From Chrysomallon squamiferum (taxonomy: Eukaryota; Mollusca; Gastropoda; Neomphalida; Peltospiridae): a stretch of 64,000 nucleotides of DNA. The notes beneath the pieces were generated by a model. That model searched no databases. It worked only from the letters and a program-made list of their open reading frames with translations, and was not told the origin of the DNA. The translations under genes were made by a program, and so were the position numbers. Positions 1 to 13,000 of the stretch are shown here, one piece after another. Numbering within the stretch: position 1 is the stretch's first letter; every line of letters starts with the position of its first letter. The stretch spans positions 27,416,930-27,480,929 of the forward strand of contig CM022672.1 of assembly GCA_012295275.1 (NCBI GenBank), in the 5' to 3' direction.

Positions 1-37
1 AAAAAGAAGTATTAATGATTGTTTTAACAGTTTTCAG

Positions 38-3000
38 ACCGAGTTTGTGAAGATGTTAAAACCATTTTTCAGCAAGACAAAACAGGGGAAGTTACTCTGG
101 AGGTGAGATTTGTGTTCCTTTTTTAAATTTATTACAGATTTATTTAATTTTCATTTCACATAAGATGTTTTAAACTGTGTTGCTTTGTTAGGTATTTTGT
201 GGTTTTTCTTTTAATAAAAATGGATCATTATTCAAATCAGTAAGATCTAGAACTAAGTATTACAATTCCATAATAATATTTTCAGATTGTTCGATGCATA
301 GGCAAAATGATAAAAACAAGGAATTTTCAGGTGAAACCAAAGGTCAGTATTAAATATCTGTTATTCTTTCTGTCTGTATTTATTATTAAGGGACATGTCA
401 ACTAAGTCAGTAATTGTAGGAGAATTTGAACCCACTTCAACACATAAAAGACATACAACACACATGGTCAGAATGATATTTGCAGTCATAATAATAAAAA
501 CTGTGATATAAAAACATTTGTACTCTATTTCTATTATTTATTTCATTTCATTTCATTTATTAATTTATTTTAGCTTGGTAGTAATACTGTTTTAATGAAA
601 ATTCATGTACATTTTGGTTTTTTGTTGTATACTTTTTGTTTGTTTTAATTTTTACTCTAAATTATTAGATTAATTTAGATTGGTGGAAGATTTCAGTCAC
701 AAGAAACAGTTCTAATTTAAAAATAATAATATTTTATTTCAGATTCTTGACACATTCTTGTCCCTGAAGATAAAAGAAATTGATTTATCATCCCAAGAAC
801 AGAGAAAGGATGGTGCCAGAAGAAAGGAACAGTTGTTAAAGATGTCCAGAAAACAGAGAAAAGTGTGATATTTGTTTATTTTTAAGGAAGTGATTTATTG
901 AAAAGAAGATATGACTAAATCAGAAATCTCTGTAATTTGCTAGATAATGTGGAATAACCTGGCATCATGATGATGAATATGGTCCACAGATTTTATATAT
1001 ATAACATCACTTAACAGTTTCACTTGTACGTACTACAGTATATATTATAACTCAGAAAAACACCAACATTCTTCACTTCATGTGTGTATGTAAGAAATCT
1101 AAATTAAAATGCAATAAGTAACCCATGGAGATTACAAGTTCGTAATCTTCAGTTTAATCCTAGAAAGTTAAATTACTGAAAGTCATGAAAGCAATTTTTG
1201 CTACTGTTTATTTGCAGCATCAAAAGCAACTGGAAAAACTTGAAGGTGAATTGAAGGAGATTAGAGCAACTGAAGATAAACAAAAGAAACTGAAATTGGT
1301 AAGACTGATCTTGGGATCATATGAACGTTTACTGTAAACATCGTTTCTTGACAAGAGTAGTAAAAATAGGATGTAAAATAGATTAAGAAGAGAGACAGAA
1401 GGACAGATAGATGGGAGGTTGGACAGAGAGAGGAGAAGAGGAATAATTTTAACATTAATTCTTTAAAATTTCTAGGAGGTTGCTCAACTTGAATAGATGT
1501 TCTTAAGTTGCTGCTCAGAATTTTGGTGAAAAAAAAAATGACAAAATATAGCTTGCTGTAAATTAAAGCTGTGTTAAAATTATTTCAAAAGTAATTGTTG
1601 TCCTGTTTGTTACTGTTAATTGTTTTTGAGTAAACAAAATATATTTGCTTTAATAAATTCGAAATTTGTCAAATATTTCATTTATTTATTTCAGCATACA
1701 GAGGTGATGAACGCTGTGTTTGTAACATACTTCAGAATATTGAAACAAGCAAGACGATCTGGCCTGTTGGCTTCAGTATTGGAAGGTCTTGCCAAGTAAG
1801 TTACAATTACCAGTATCAGTATTTTAAAATACTTGTCTTGCTAATGTGTTGTAGAATGTAGTGGTTATCATGTGCACACACATAAACTGTCCATCTTTCA
1901 TACAGAGTTTTTTTTTTTTTTTTTTTTTTTTAATTTAATGATTGGCATTGTAAGCAGAATGGATTAAAAACATCATTTCTTTGAAGAGTTGTGCATTTTT
2001 AAAAAGACAATAGAACAAATTTTAATTAAATTGAATTCAGGAAAAGATAATCCATAGCAGAAAATTGTATTTCATTATTATAATGTGTGTTAAAAAAGTA
2101 TATATATATACCTTTCAGATTTGCCCATCTAATCAATGTAGACTTCTTTGATGACTTGTTTACTGTTTTCAAAGACATCCTTGAATCAGGAGTAAGTTTT
2201 TTTTAAACTTTTTAGTGTTTTTACAATAACATTCTATCCATTGTTGTCTAAAAAATTATTTTTTTAGTACCTTAAATGATTTAATATTTGTAAATATATT
2301 TTAATTACTATAGTATTGTTGTTGTTATTATTATTATTATTATTAAATCTAGGAATTAAACTACAGACAAAGTCTTCAGTGCATCCAAACAGCTTTCACC
2401 ATTTTATCTGGTCAAGGGGCAGCTTTGAATATTGATCCTATGAACTTCTACCGACATTTGTACAAGAAACTTCTCCAAATTCATGCAGGTATTTAACATA
2501 TGGCTAATTGTTTGTTTGTTTGTTTGCTGTTTAAATTTCATGTATTTTATAATGGACAAGAGATTCATAAGTGACAAAACAGTTATTAACATAGATGATA
2601 GTTTTCTTAAAGTCTTGCTGCTTACAAATAAAACTTCTATGCTGCTATAGTTAAAGTTTCATCAAAGATTTTACTGTTGTTTTATTTCAGGAAGTGAAAG
2701 TAAAGATATGTTGATTATTCTCAATTGTCTTGACCTGATGATAAACAAGAGAAAACGACAGGTAACTGATTTTTTAGTTTAGTCTGCAGGGTTTTTTTGT
2801 TTTGCACACTACATTCTGATGAACATTGTAAATATGTATATAGCTAAGCTAATCCTTATCTCCTCACCTCTGTTTCTGCCACCCTGTTCATATCATTTCC
2901 TCCCTTCCACTTTCTATGGAATACTCATACCAGTACCCACAATTTGATCAAAGACTTGTAAGATTTGTTTTCCTGCATATTTCACCACTGAAGTTAAATT

Positions 3001-3043
3001 ATTCAGGTGTGGGTGTCTGTGTGCATCTGTCTGTATCGGTTGT

Positions 3044-3079
<36 letters not shown>

Positions 3080-5139
3080 GTTGAATATGAAATTATTTTC
3101 AAACAAATATAGATTTACCAGTATCTGAAAATGAGCATTTATTGCTTTACAGGTTTCACAGCAGAGAATCTTAGCTTTTCTGAAAAGACTGTGCACCATC
3201 TGTCTGCAGCAACTACCACACTCAGTTTTAGGTATTTTGTCAGCTGTCCGCAGTTTGGTTCATGTAAGTATATTAATTAAAATTTTTAGTAGTTTAGCAG
3301 TTTTATTACTTTATTCCTGAGTATATAAATTGAAAGAAATAAACTAATGTATAATATATGTTTTAAAATAATCTAAGATCTATTTATTTATATTTTTTTA
3401 ATTTATTTAATTTTTTTTATTATTTCACTTGAGTCCTCAAATTTGTTTAGTGTAAAACATTAATATATTCTGTTTTCAGAATCACAAGTACACAGATATT
3501 GTGTTTGATAATGAAGCTCAGGGGAGTGGAGTTTATCTGCCAGAACTTGATGATCCTGAACACTGTAATGCTCACAATTCCACACTATGGGAGATTACAA
3601 CCTTGAGGGTACAAGTTTTATTTTTAAATTAAAAAAAAGAAGAAGATAAAATGAAGTTTTTATTATAAAAAAAATATTTAAAAAGCCAAACATGAGAGAA
3701 GGAAAATAAACAGAAAGACTGTAATTAAATATTTCCAGTTTCTAATTCTGAAGTGATCCAGATTTCACGTCGAAAATTTATATTCTAGGAAAACATTTTA
3801 TTATTTTGATATAAAAAAAAAAATTAACTATACGAAGTTGAATAATACATTATATTTTTTGACTGACGCTATGTTTAAGTTATGCTGACATTTACAGATA
3901 CTGGAAGCATAAATTATTTGAAGACAAATGTAAATTTTTTTATGACTATTATAATTTTGTTTTTGTTTTGTTATGTCCATTAAGAATTAGAATAAATTTA
4001 ACATAGAGAATAATTAGAATAAGTATATTTAATTGGAAGCTGTTTGAAAAGTGAGGTTTTCTGTCTATCTGTAGCCTGCTGTTTTTAGTCATTAAAAACT
4101 GTTTGTTTATTTTCTAGGTAAATAATAAGAAACAAATCTTTTTTTCAGAATCATTTTCATCCAGTTGTGCAAAAATATGCCTCTCATGTATCCAAGTTTT
4201 GTCCTTCAACTGGTGATGGTCAGCTTATTCCTGAACTGGCAAGACTGTGAGCATTTTTTTCAATTTACTTTTTGAAAAATTTAGATTAATAATCCATTAA
4301 ATCATCAAATGAATGGTTGACAGTTTAATATCTTCCTTTTAAAGGTAGTTCTGATAAATATTTTTGGGATTGTTTTTTTTTTTTATATATATAATAATCA
4401 AATGTTAAGATAGGGCTGTCATAGTCTATAATTTTATTGCAACTATAATGAAATCTGAAAATTATTTATTTTATTTCTTTTTAGATCTCCAATGACACTG
4501 TTCCAGAAATATGATATGGAAAGTGAAATATTTGATTTGAGTATACCACAGCAAATTAACAAACTTAACCGAAAGGTAAAATAATATTAGGACATTAAAA
4601 CCATGTACTTATGCCAAGAGTTAGGTTTAACTTGTTGGCTATTTACTTGCTATTGTTTTCAAACATTTGAAAATTTTCTATTAATTCTACTGTTAGCAGT
4701 TTCTTGTTAAAAGAATTACTCGCAGCCATTTGATTAAAAATTGGTTAGTTATACATATACTATAAATTATAAATTATTATAAATTTGCATATTTCTCCCC
4801 TTTTCTAAGTATCATTTTCAGAGTTATTAATTTTGTACAAGTTTCAGTTTAGATATTTCTATCAGTCTCTACATCCCAATAACTATTCTTTCTTTTCCAA
4901 AGATGTATGTTATTACTCAACTGTTTAACAGTAAATAATCCAACATTAAATATGATTCAGTACCAGACTTTTGATGGTAATTTTTAAGATCTCAGTACTT
5001 TTATCTTTTTTGGAAACAGAGGCAGACACTGGAGTCATCAAATGATGTCATGAAGAAACACATGAAACAAGTGCTTGAAAAAGTTCCCGATTCATTACAA
5101 AACTTCTCTTTAAATATTTGTCTTTCTGACAATGGATAG
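38..5139 (+). CDS. NOC3L: NOC3L, nucleolar complex protein 3 (C-terminal part, 13 exons)
   Basis: NOC3L works with its NOC partner in the nucleolus and nucleoplasm in maturation and export of the pre-60S ribosomal subunit. Exons read as 38-102, 286-342, 743-862, 1218-1298, 1695-1795, 2119-2191, 2353-2488, 2691-2761, 3153-3263, 3480-3608, 4149-4246, 4485-4575 and 5020-5139 (stop TAG). All join in frame to give 416 residues. The 5' exons lie outside the window; the first exon here carries two bases of a split codon. Family hallmarks are clear: [58 protein letters not shown] and the CBF-domain signature [18 protein letters not shown]. Human NOC3L is about 800 residues, so roughly the C-terminal half is present. 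The donor of exon 3 (GTGTGA) is weak. The C-terminal tail is short and less conserved. It converges on MRPL43. No frame breaks seen. Confidence 0.95.
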
Positions 5140-5154
5140 ATTTTTACTGATGCA

Positions 5155-5160
5155 AATAAA
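5155..5160 (+). terminator. Polyadenylation signal of NOC3L
   Basis: AATAAA lies 16 bases after the NOC3L stop codon, followed by a T-rich stretch. It implies a 3' UTR of only about 40 bases. Inferred from the hexamer alone. Confidence 0.6.
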
Positions 5161-5279
5161 ACAATTTTTTATCTACAATTTCTTTATTTTCTTTTGTATT
5201 TTAAAAAGAGATGTTATTAAAACCATGCACCATTATACTAAAATACACATAAAACAGTCATTCTATTTTCATCCAAACA

Positions 5280-5285
5280 TTTATT
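5280..5285 (-). terminator. Polyadenylation signal of MRPL43
   Basis: TTTATT on the + strand reads AATAAA on the MRPL43 strand, about 360 bases beyond its stop codon. No nearer AATAAA is seen on that strand. It leaves roughly 120 bases between the predicted 3' ends of the two convergent genes. Inferred from the hexamer alone. Confidence 0.4.
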
Positions 5286-5645
5286 GATGTTTTATGTTAG
5301 TGAGATTTACACAAAACTATATTATTATACAAGTCACATCAAAACTGTTGGTCAAGCCTGTTGTTTATGCACAGATGTAGTTAACAAGTCAGATCTAAGA
5401 TACTTCTATAAACATCCTATTTTTGTTTTGTTGACACTGATTCCTAGATAGCAAACATCTAAAAAATAAAATGAAAAGAATGCTGTCTGCCATTAGTGCA
5501 AGGCATTTTAATAACTTCTTAATATCTGTGAATGTTTCCTAATAACCAAATTAATCACAAGTCGTGGACTTTCCTAACTCATCAAAACACCAAAAACAAA
5601 TTAAATCATGCATAAAGGTAGGTCTGATAAATAGAAAATTTTTTA

Positions 5646-7385
5646 CTATTCTTTTTCAGTTGGACTTTTTACTTCTTTAGAACCTATTTGTTTTGCAATT
5701 TCCAAAATCTGGTCTGTAGCACTTTTTGGTGGCAACTTTAGTGAAAGCTGTTCGCATGGAAACTCTGTCGCATTTAAAATAGTGTCTTTATTTGTGAATG
5801 GTGTCCAGACTCCCTGAATTGATGGTGTATCGGTGTGCCATTCTTTTCTGAACCGCATTATTTCTTGACCTGATCGAGTTCTGAAATGTTCAATCCACTG
5901 ACAGATTTCATCTTGTGTCAAGTTAGAAATATTCAGACTTTCTGTTTTGCCATTTACTGAAAAACAAATAATAATAAGTTTGTTAAAAATTAAAAGTTAT
6001 GGCAGTATGTTGACTATCAACTGCTACTCTTTTGGGATTACGTCAATATATTTGTTTCAATTTGCAGAAAATCATACCTTGATTTGATTAATTTCATAAA
6101 CTTTAACAAATTATTACAATCATTGTCTGCAATTATTACCCTCTTTGTTCCCCATTAAAAAAAGTTCTGATAATTTGATATTTTAAACTTAGTAACTCTA
6201 AAATATAACTTGAACCATTCTGCTTTCAAGTGCTGAAAATTTGTTTTATGTGATTAAAATTTTATTTTAAATTTCTTACAATATTCAGCAAATAGTTGTG
6301 GAGATCGGTTTCGTCGCGGTTTCAAATAAACAACAATTCCAGGATTGTTTTTCGTGAAATCTAGTAGATGGTTTTCAATAAAATCCCTGAAAAATAAATT
6401 TATCAGCATTATTATTATTTTTTTTTTTTTTTTTGTAAATAGTGCCATCTGAACAATGATGTTTAAATTTGAGGGTTTTTTTTTTTTTTTTTTTTAAATA
6501 TTTACTGTGCAAAATACATTTCACTTTCAACACAATGTTCTTGGTGGGAAAAACAGAAGTATTAGAGACACTGATTAATGAAAACCAAAATCATAACAGC
6601 TGGTACTGTCAAATGTTTTATTTTATTTTTTACTTGGTGTAGGTTAGGTGTACTTGTAAGTGCAGAGAGAGCAAACAAAATATTTAAATCATCAGCAGTT
6701 CAAAATTGTTTTTAGGTAGTGAAAAGATTTCTATTGACCAAAATGTTGTTTTAAAAAAGTCACTATAACTGTTATTTATCAGATGTTTTCTGTCTAATGA
6801 AAGGTTATCACTAGTCAGAAAACTTACACTACATCTGATTTTAAAGGTCAAATTTACTCTAATCCACTTTACTTGGTCATACTTTATAGCTAAATAGGGC
6901 TTTCTGGTAGCTGATTATTCATTTTTTGCATTACAATTTGGTAACTTTTGTTATTTATTCTAAATTGTTGCTATTCAACTTTTGGAATAAATATTCACTT
7001 TAAGACAACGTTTAACAACAATGAACGATTATCATTATGAACACAAAAATTCATTAAATTAAGGAATTACCCTATTTAACTCCATGAATATAATTTCGGA
7101 TAAATATAATAATAATTGTGTTCTTCTAAATGACAACTATTTTTTTTACTACTTATTGAATCTAATAAATCGTAAATAATAAAATACTTGATCAGATCAT
7201 CATCATCATCATTATCAAATATCAACATGCTTTTTTAACTTTTTTTTAATTCACCTTGTGCCTCTGCTGGCCCCACTAGATTTACAGAATTTTACTGTCA
7301 GTCGCTGAAGCTGACAAACATATCGACCGATACCATTTTGCATAACATTTTTAAGAAACGTGCTTGGTACAGATCTGCCCGTCAT
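5646..7385 (-). CDS. MRPL43: MRPL43 (mL43), mitochondrial large-subunit ribosomal protein, 3 exons
   Basis: Component of the mitochondrial 39S large ribosomal subunit, with a thioredoxin-like L51/S25/CI-B8 domain. Exons in transcript order: 7385-7255, 6386-6280 and 5956-5646, all with GT..AG introns, giving 182 residues. Residues 11-34 ([20 protein letters not shown] onward) match the family N-terminus. [16 protein letters not shown] (about residues 59-74) matches the NPGVVIYVNSRP stretch of the human protein. [20 protein letters not shown] in exon 3 matches the highly conserved [22 protein letters not shown]. The start is the only ATG giving this conserved N-terminus. Length is usual for the family; human is longer only through a variable tail. 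It is convergent with NOC3L and divergent from CCDC125. No anomalies. Confidence 0.95.
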
Positions 7386-7723
7386 GTTTTCTTTTACAAC
7401 GTACAAACATTGATTGACCTTTATGTTGTATCCTGTCGCGCAGTATTAAAATACTGTTTTATTTTATAAGCTTCATTAGCAATGTACTAAGTATTACTGG
7501 TACAGTTATTTATATGTGGCATTCATTGAACTTCTATTTTACTTATTTTCTGGCCGTAAAATCGATTTCATTATGGGATTATATTCATGGTAACAAGTCT
7601 CAAATATGTCTTATTTCCGGTTGTTATTCGGCTAATCCGTCGACGGAGCTTACGTTAAAAGTAAATCTAGATACCAACTTTGACATGCGATGTTGTTGGT
7701 AAAGTTGGTTCATTAAAAGTAAA
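7386..7723. promoter_or_regulatory. Shared 338-bp promoter between MRPL43 and CCDC125
   Basis: The start codons of the two genes face away from each other across 338 bases, which must hold both 5' UTRs and the core promoters. CG dinucleotides (for example near 7435, 7550 and 7640) are commoner here than in the flanking introns. No TATA box is placed with confidence. The short open frame at 7514-7702 inside it looks spurious. Confidence 0.6.
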
Positions 7724-8451
7724 ATGGACCAAAAACAACGCAACAACGATCGAGGCAACCAGTCAGATGATACATTTAATACTGTGTGTGGTGATCTTGG
7801 CTTAGGAGAAGGTTTAAAGCCCGGCGGATTATCATTTCTAAGAGTGGACAAACCAAAAGAAGAAAGTTCCTGTCAGTACCGAAATTTAACTTCAAAAAGT
7901 CATAGGAAGGGGAGTTGTTGTAGTGACTCGGTTGAAAGGGAGACATCAAAAAGTAAAAAATATACAGAAAAGCTAAAATCTTTAGTGAGCAGAGGTAAAA
8001 GTAAATCTTTGTCATCAGCTTCTTCTTCAGAAAATATTGATAACTGTGAAGAAAACTTTCCAACTTTCGCCGATATACCTTTAGGAACGTCACTTAGACA
8101 GCAGAAAAAAATATATGAACAAAATCTTGACGCCTTACTTAGAAAGCATGGTTACACTACAAGTTTGGCATCAAATCGAACTAATGGTTACCGTGATAAA
8201 AATTCAAATAATTGTAAGTTTATGTATTATAATTATATTGTGTATTTTTTATTTTATTTTATTTATCATTATTTATTTATTTTTTTTTATATATTTTTTT
8301 TTTTTTTTTTTATTTTTTGTTTAATGAAAAGAAAAACTATGATTATTTGTGTTTGTTATGGTTGGCATCTGTTTTAAACATACTGGAAAAGAGAACATCA
8401 TTTTTATTTATTAGTATTATAAAATACTTGTATAATTAAGGAATTTAAAAC

Positions 8452-8517
<66 letters not shown>

Positions 8518-10046
8518 AGGGCTCATACCAAATTAGTTGGCAGCTAATATTTTACAGAGAATGACTAATCTCAGATCTACATACTGAGAAGTGACTAAGC
8601 ACATTTTACCAGCAAAATCATTATCTGTTTTATAGGTATACTATTATTGTTATTTTGCATTTGTGACTGAGACTCAGTTTTCATTAATTTTTATTATTTG
8701 GTTTCAAACTGACTGATTGATTTTTAAAAAAAAAAAAAAAAGAAAGTTATTTAATTTTTTAATTTATGTATTTATGATTATTATTATTATTATTATTTAA
8801 TTTATTTAACCCAGTTTGTTCTCAAAATCTCCTGTCATCTGCAGTTTGGTGAAAATATTAATTAAAATTTAAAACAACTGACATTTATTGTGATTTTTTA
8901 AAGGTTTATTTCAATGGACAGAAGTTATATGCAGACACAAACAATGACAAAGCAGAGTTTAATAAACTGGGATTTGTATATATTAGTGATTTCAGTTTCT
9001 AACTAATTAGAAGATGTCCCCAAAATGGAATTTTTGATATTTTGGATGCAAAATGTATTACTAAATAATAATTAAAATATGGTTTTGATTGAAAAATATA
9101 GTACAGGACTCAGTGAGAAAATGAAATATCATCTCAATCATATTTTTAATACAGGCTAGTTTCTTTTCAGTAATGCTAATAGTGTTTCATCAACTAGTGA
9201 TAATACATATTTTGGTTCTGGTTTTCATTTTTTATCTTAGTATTATTCTTTCTTCTTATTTCTATTTTAGGCCAAGAAGAAGATAAAAGGTTAACAAGTG
9301 AAGAAATCGAGAAAAAACTTTTTGAAGCAATGCAGGTATGTTTCTGATAAATAGACTTTAATAACATTTTAAAACTCTTCTTTCAATGAACTATGCATCT
9401 AGAAATATGTAGAAGATCAGATGAAAAATTACATATCAATCAACTCATATCATATTGATAAGTCTTTAGTCATCATGTTGAGAATAACTGCCATATCCTT
9501 GTAATTTACAGTTACCTCACTACTGCCAAACTAAATACAAAGCAAATATGTAAAACATTTTACAAACATCATTGACCAACACCCAAAATGCTTTTACCAC
9601 CTTATTAGAGATTTATATAACCTAATTAGTGTTTTTGTATTTTTTAATATATTTGGGTATCTATTTATCAGATGTTAAAAATTTATATATTAATTTGATA
9701 TTTCACATCAGTTTTATGTTTTATTATATATTACATTAATAAAATGTATTTTGTGTTTATATTCCAGGAAGTGGAGGAGTTAAAGATTGATCTTGACACT
9801 TGTCAGAAACGATTAGAAGCCAAGTATGAGGCAATAGCAATTTTAAAATCTCAGGTACATTCACAACATTATAACTTATTAGATATCTTGTGTTGATCGA
9901 CATTTAGTTAGTGAGGATACAAAATAAATTAAAATTTGTATTTGTTATGTTATTTCCAGCTGTTTTAAAAAAAAAAAAATTGTTATATTATTTACTTGCA
10001 TTTTACACAGTATATATTCTTTTCAAGAACTTACATGATTTCTCAG

Positions 10047-10077
<31 letters not shown>

Positions 10078-13000
10078 TTTTATTATTATTATTATTTTAA
10101 AGGCTAATGCAGCAGAAGAAAAGGCACAAAAAAGTAAAAAGTATGTCAGAGAATACAGAAAACAACTTGCACAGGTGAGACTCCTTATTTTGTTGAAATT
10201 GTTCTTATTTTAATTTTCAGGAAGTTTCTATAAAGCATGAAACTAATGTGATAGTAATATTACTATGAAAAGAAAATGTCAGTGATGTTATACAGGGCCT
10301 GTTAACATTTTAGCCAGGTTTCAAACAATTTATATCATAAACATCAAAACATATGTTGAGTTAGCTGTTTTCAAAACCACTACTGTTGTTCATTTAACAA
10401 GGATTATAATTAATTTTTGAATGTTTTATCAGGAATGTCTAATCGGAAATTAGGCAAAGCCTTTTCTTAATATTATGCTTCTGGGATATTGGTCATTAGC
10501 ATTACATTGATTTCATAATTTACAATATCTGTTTCCACCAAACTCTAAATGGAATGGGTTTGGAAATTGTTTATTTTTATTTTTTAATTTGCTAGTGATC
10601 ATTATACCTTACAATATCAATAAATATTGTTATTGTTATTATTATTATTATTTAAATATTTAATTTAAGAACAAATATAATGAAAAGAAATACTCAAGTT
10701 CTACTGTATGTATTAATTTATTATATATGTACACATCCTTGTAATCCTGTTTTTCCCTATAAGAAGAATGCCAGTTGTATAGAGGTTTGAAATGAAAATA
10801 GCTGCCTGTCATTTGTTGTTGTCCCTATAGGTTTATCCATTGCATATAAACTTAAACATTGCTTGATGTCTTTCACCTTTTGGTTTAATGGATAATAACT
10901 GTTTAACCCAAAGAGATATATTGTTTTTGCTAGCATGAACTGATACATTATTCAAAAATAAGTTTCACAAAAATTAAATACTTCCTTTTTTCTTTCTTTT
11001 TTTTTTTTTTCAAAATTTAATAATATTAAAGTTGAAATAGTTAATAAATTACTGATTAGAAATTATATCCATTATTGCTTTTTAATTTTCACTTTATTTT
11101 TAATAAAAAATTTGGAAGTCAGATTATTCTCTAAGGCAATTTTTACTGACATTTTATTCATGCTTTTAATTAAAGGCTCTTCACTTTTGCATTTTTGATG
11201 GATGCTACTAATGAAAATTAACTCTGTTTCTTTGCATACATTTATGGCACTTATTTTGCTTTCTTTGATCTTCAGATTTTTGGAAGGTATAAATTAATAT
11301 TTATTTCTCTTTGTCACTGCAACAAGAGAGGTTTTATTAATTTTAAAACCTTTTGTTTTTTACTTTTTACAAATTGGAGTGACATTAATTAAAATTTAAG
11401 CAAAATAGGTGCCAGTTTGTTTTTTTTTTAAAAAAAAAAGGTTTTATCCAGTCTTATATATTTTATTTATTTATTTGTTTTAATTTATTTTAATATATAT
11501 TATATATATATACATTTAAAAAAAAAAAAAAATTTTTTTTTTTATTTTAAATATATATATATTTTTTTTTATTTTGTTATATATATAATAATTTTATTTT
11601 GTTTTGTTGTTGAAGTATTTTTTAAGACAGGATTAATAAAATTAAATCTAATTTACATTCATTTACATATATATATTATATATTTTATATATATATATAT
11701 ATAAAAGGCTGTTAAATATAATTTTTGTTGTTGGTTTAATGTTACGGTGGAAATATTGTCAAAGCTTTATTCATGCAGTGTCTTGTGAAAGCTGGATAAG
11801 ACTGATACATACTAACACTGTTTGAAAACATTTTGCATGCTGCTTGTATTGTAGGAAGTGAATCAACTACAGTTTGAACTTGACTACCAAGAGTCTTTCT
11901 TCATGGATAGCCAGCAGACCTGGGCTGTCAGGTTTGATAGGTAAACAGCCAGCGAGACGCAGAACAATAACACCTCACCAGTCTTGTTTTTCACTACGCT
12001 TTGCTTACAGTAGCTGTCATTTTGTGTTTGAGAATTTGTATTTTTAAGTTTTGGGTTTTCTTTTGTTTTTATATAAACAGTAATTGATTTCTTTTTGGCA
12101 TGCTTGTTCATTTTATGGGTCTTTGGTACAGTTTTTTTTTTTTTTTTTTCTGATTATTTTAAACATGTATCTTAGTTGGTATTACTATTACTGGTTTCAG
12201 TTTTTATGTGATTTTTTTTTTTATCAAAACTCATTTTTTTATTATGTTATCAAAATCAGTTGACAATCCCATTCAGAACAGTTGATAATGTATATTTTAA
12301 AATGTCAGTTTAGTGCTGTGTTATGACATAGTATTTATTAAACATTGTCACAAGTGGTATGTCAGTGTGACAGTTCTTTTCATTATTTAAGTTTATTGTT
12401 TTAAATGTTAACATCAGTAACTCACATGAGAACTTACATAAATTATCTTTAGCAAAAAATAATAAACAAATTGTCAAAGTAATCTAATACTGGTTTTAAG
12501 AGTTAATTTGATGTACATAAAATAATAGAATTTCTCCAGCTGTATGTTGTTTTGTTTTGTTTTTATAATCATTTGTTACAATGCTTCATCTGCGATTCTG
12601 AAGAGTGTCATATAATAGATTGTGTGGATTACCTGCAAAAACTGTGTTATTCAAAGTTAGCCCTGCCTAGTAAATCAAACACTAACATTTAGATCACTCA
12701 ATGTTTTAGAAAGCTTACTTGTTATTAGTTTGTCAAATACATTTCTTTATTTGAGTCATGGCAATAAACCTGATAATAAACAAATAAATAATTGTGCTTT
12801 TGTAATCAGTTATAGTTTGTAATAAATACAATTTTATAAGCAAATAGAATTATAATAAAATTAGTACTAAAAGCAGTAGGTCATCCTACACTCAAAAATT
12901 GAAAGTACAAAAGTCTATCATTCTGTCAACTGAGCTAGTAAAGAGTAAAGAAACTGCCAGAAGCACAGTCACTGTTGATTTTTATAACAAACACTATCAC

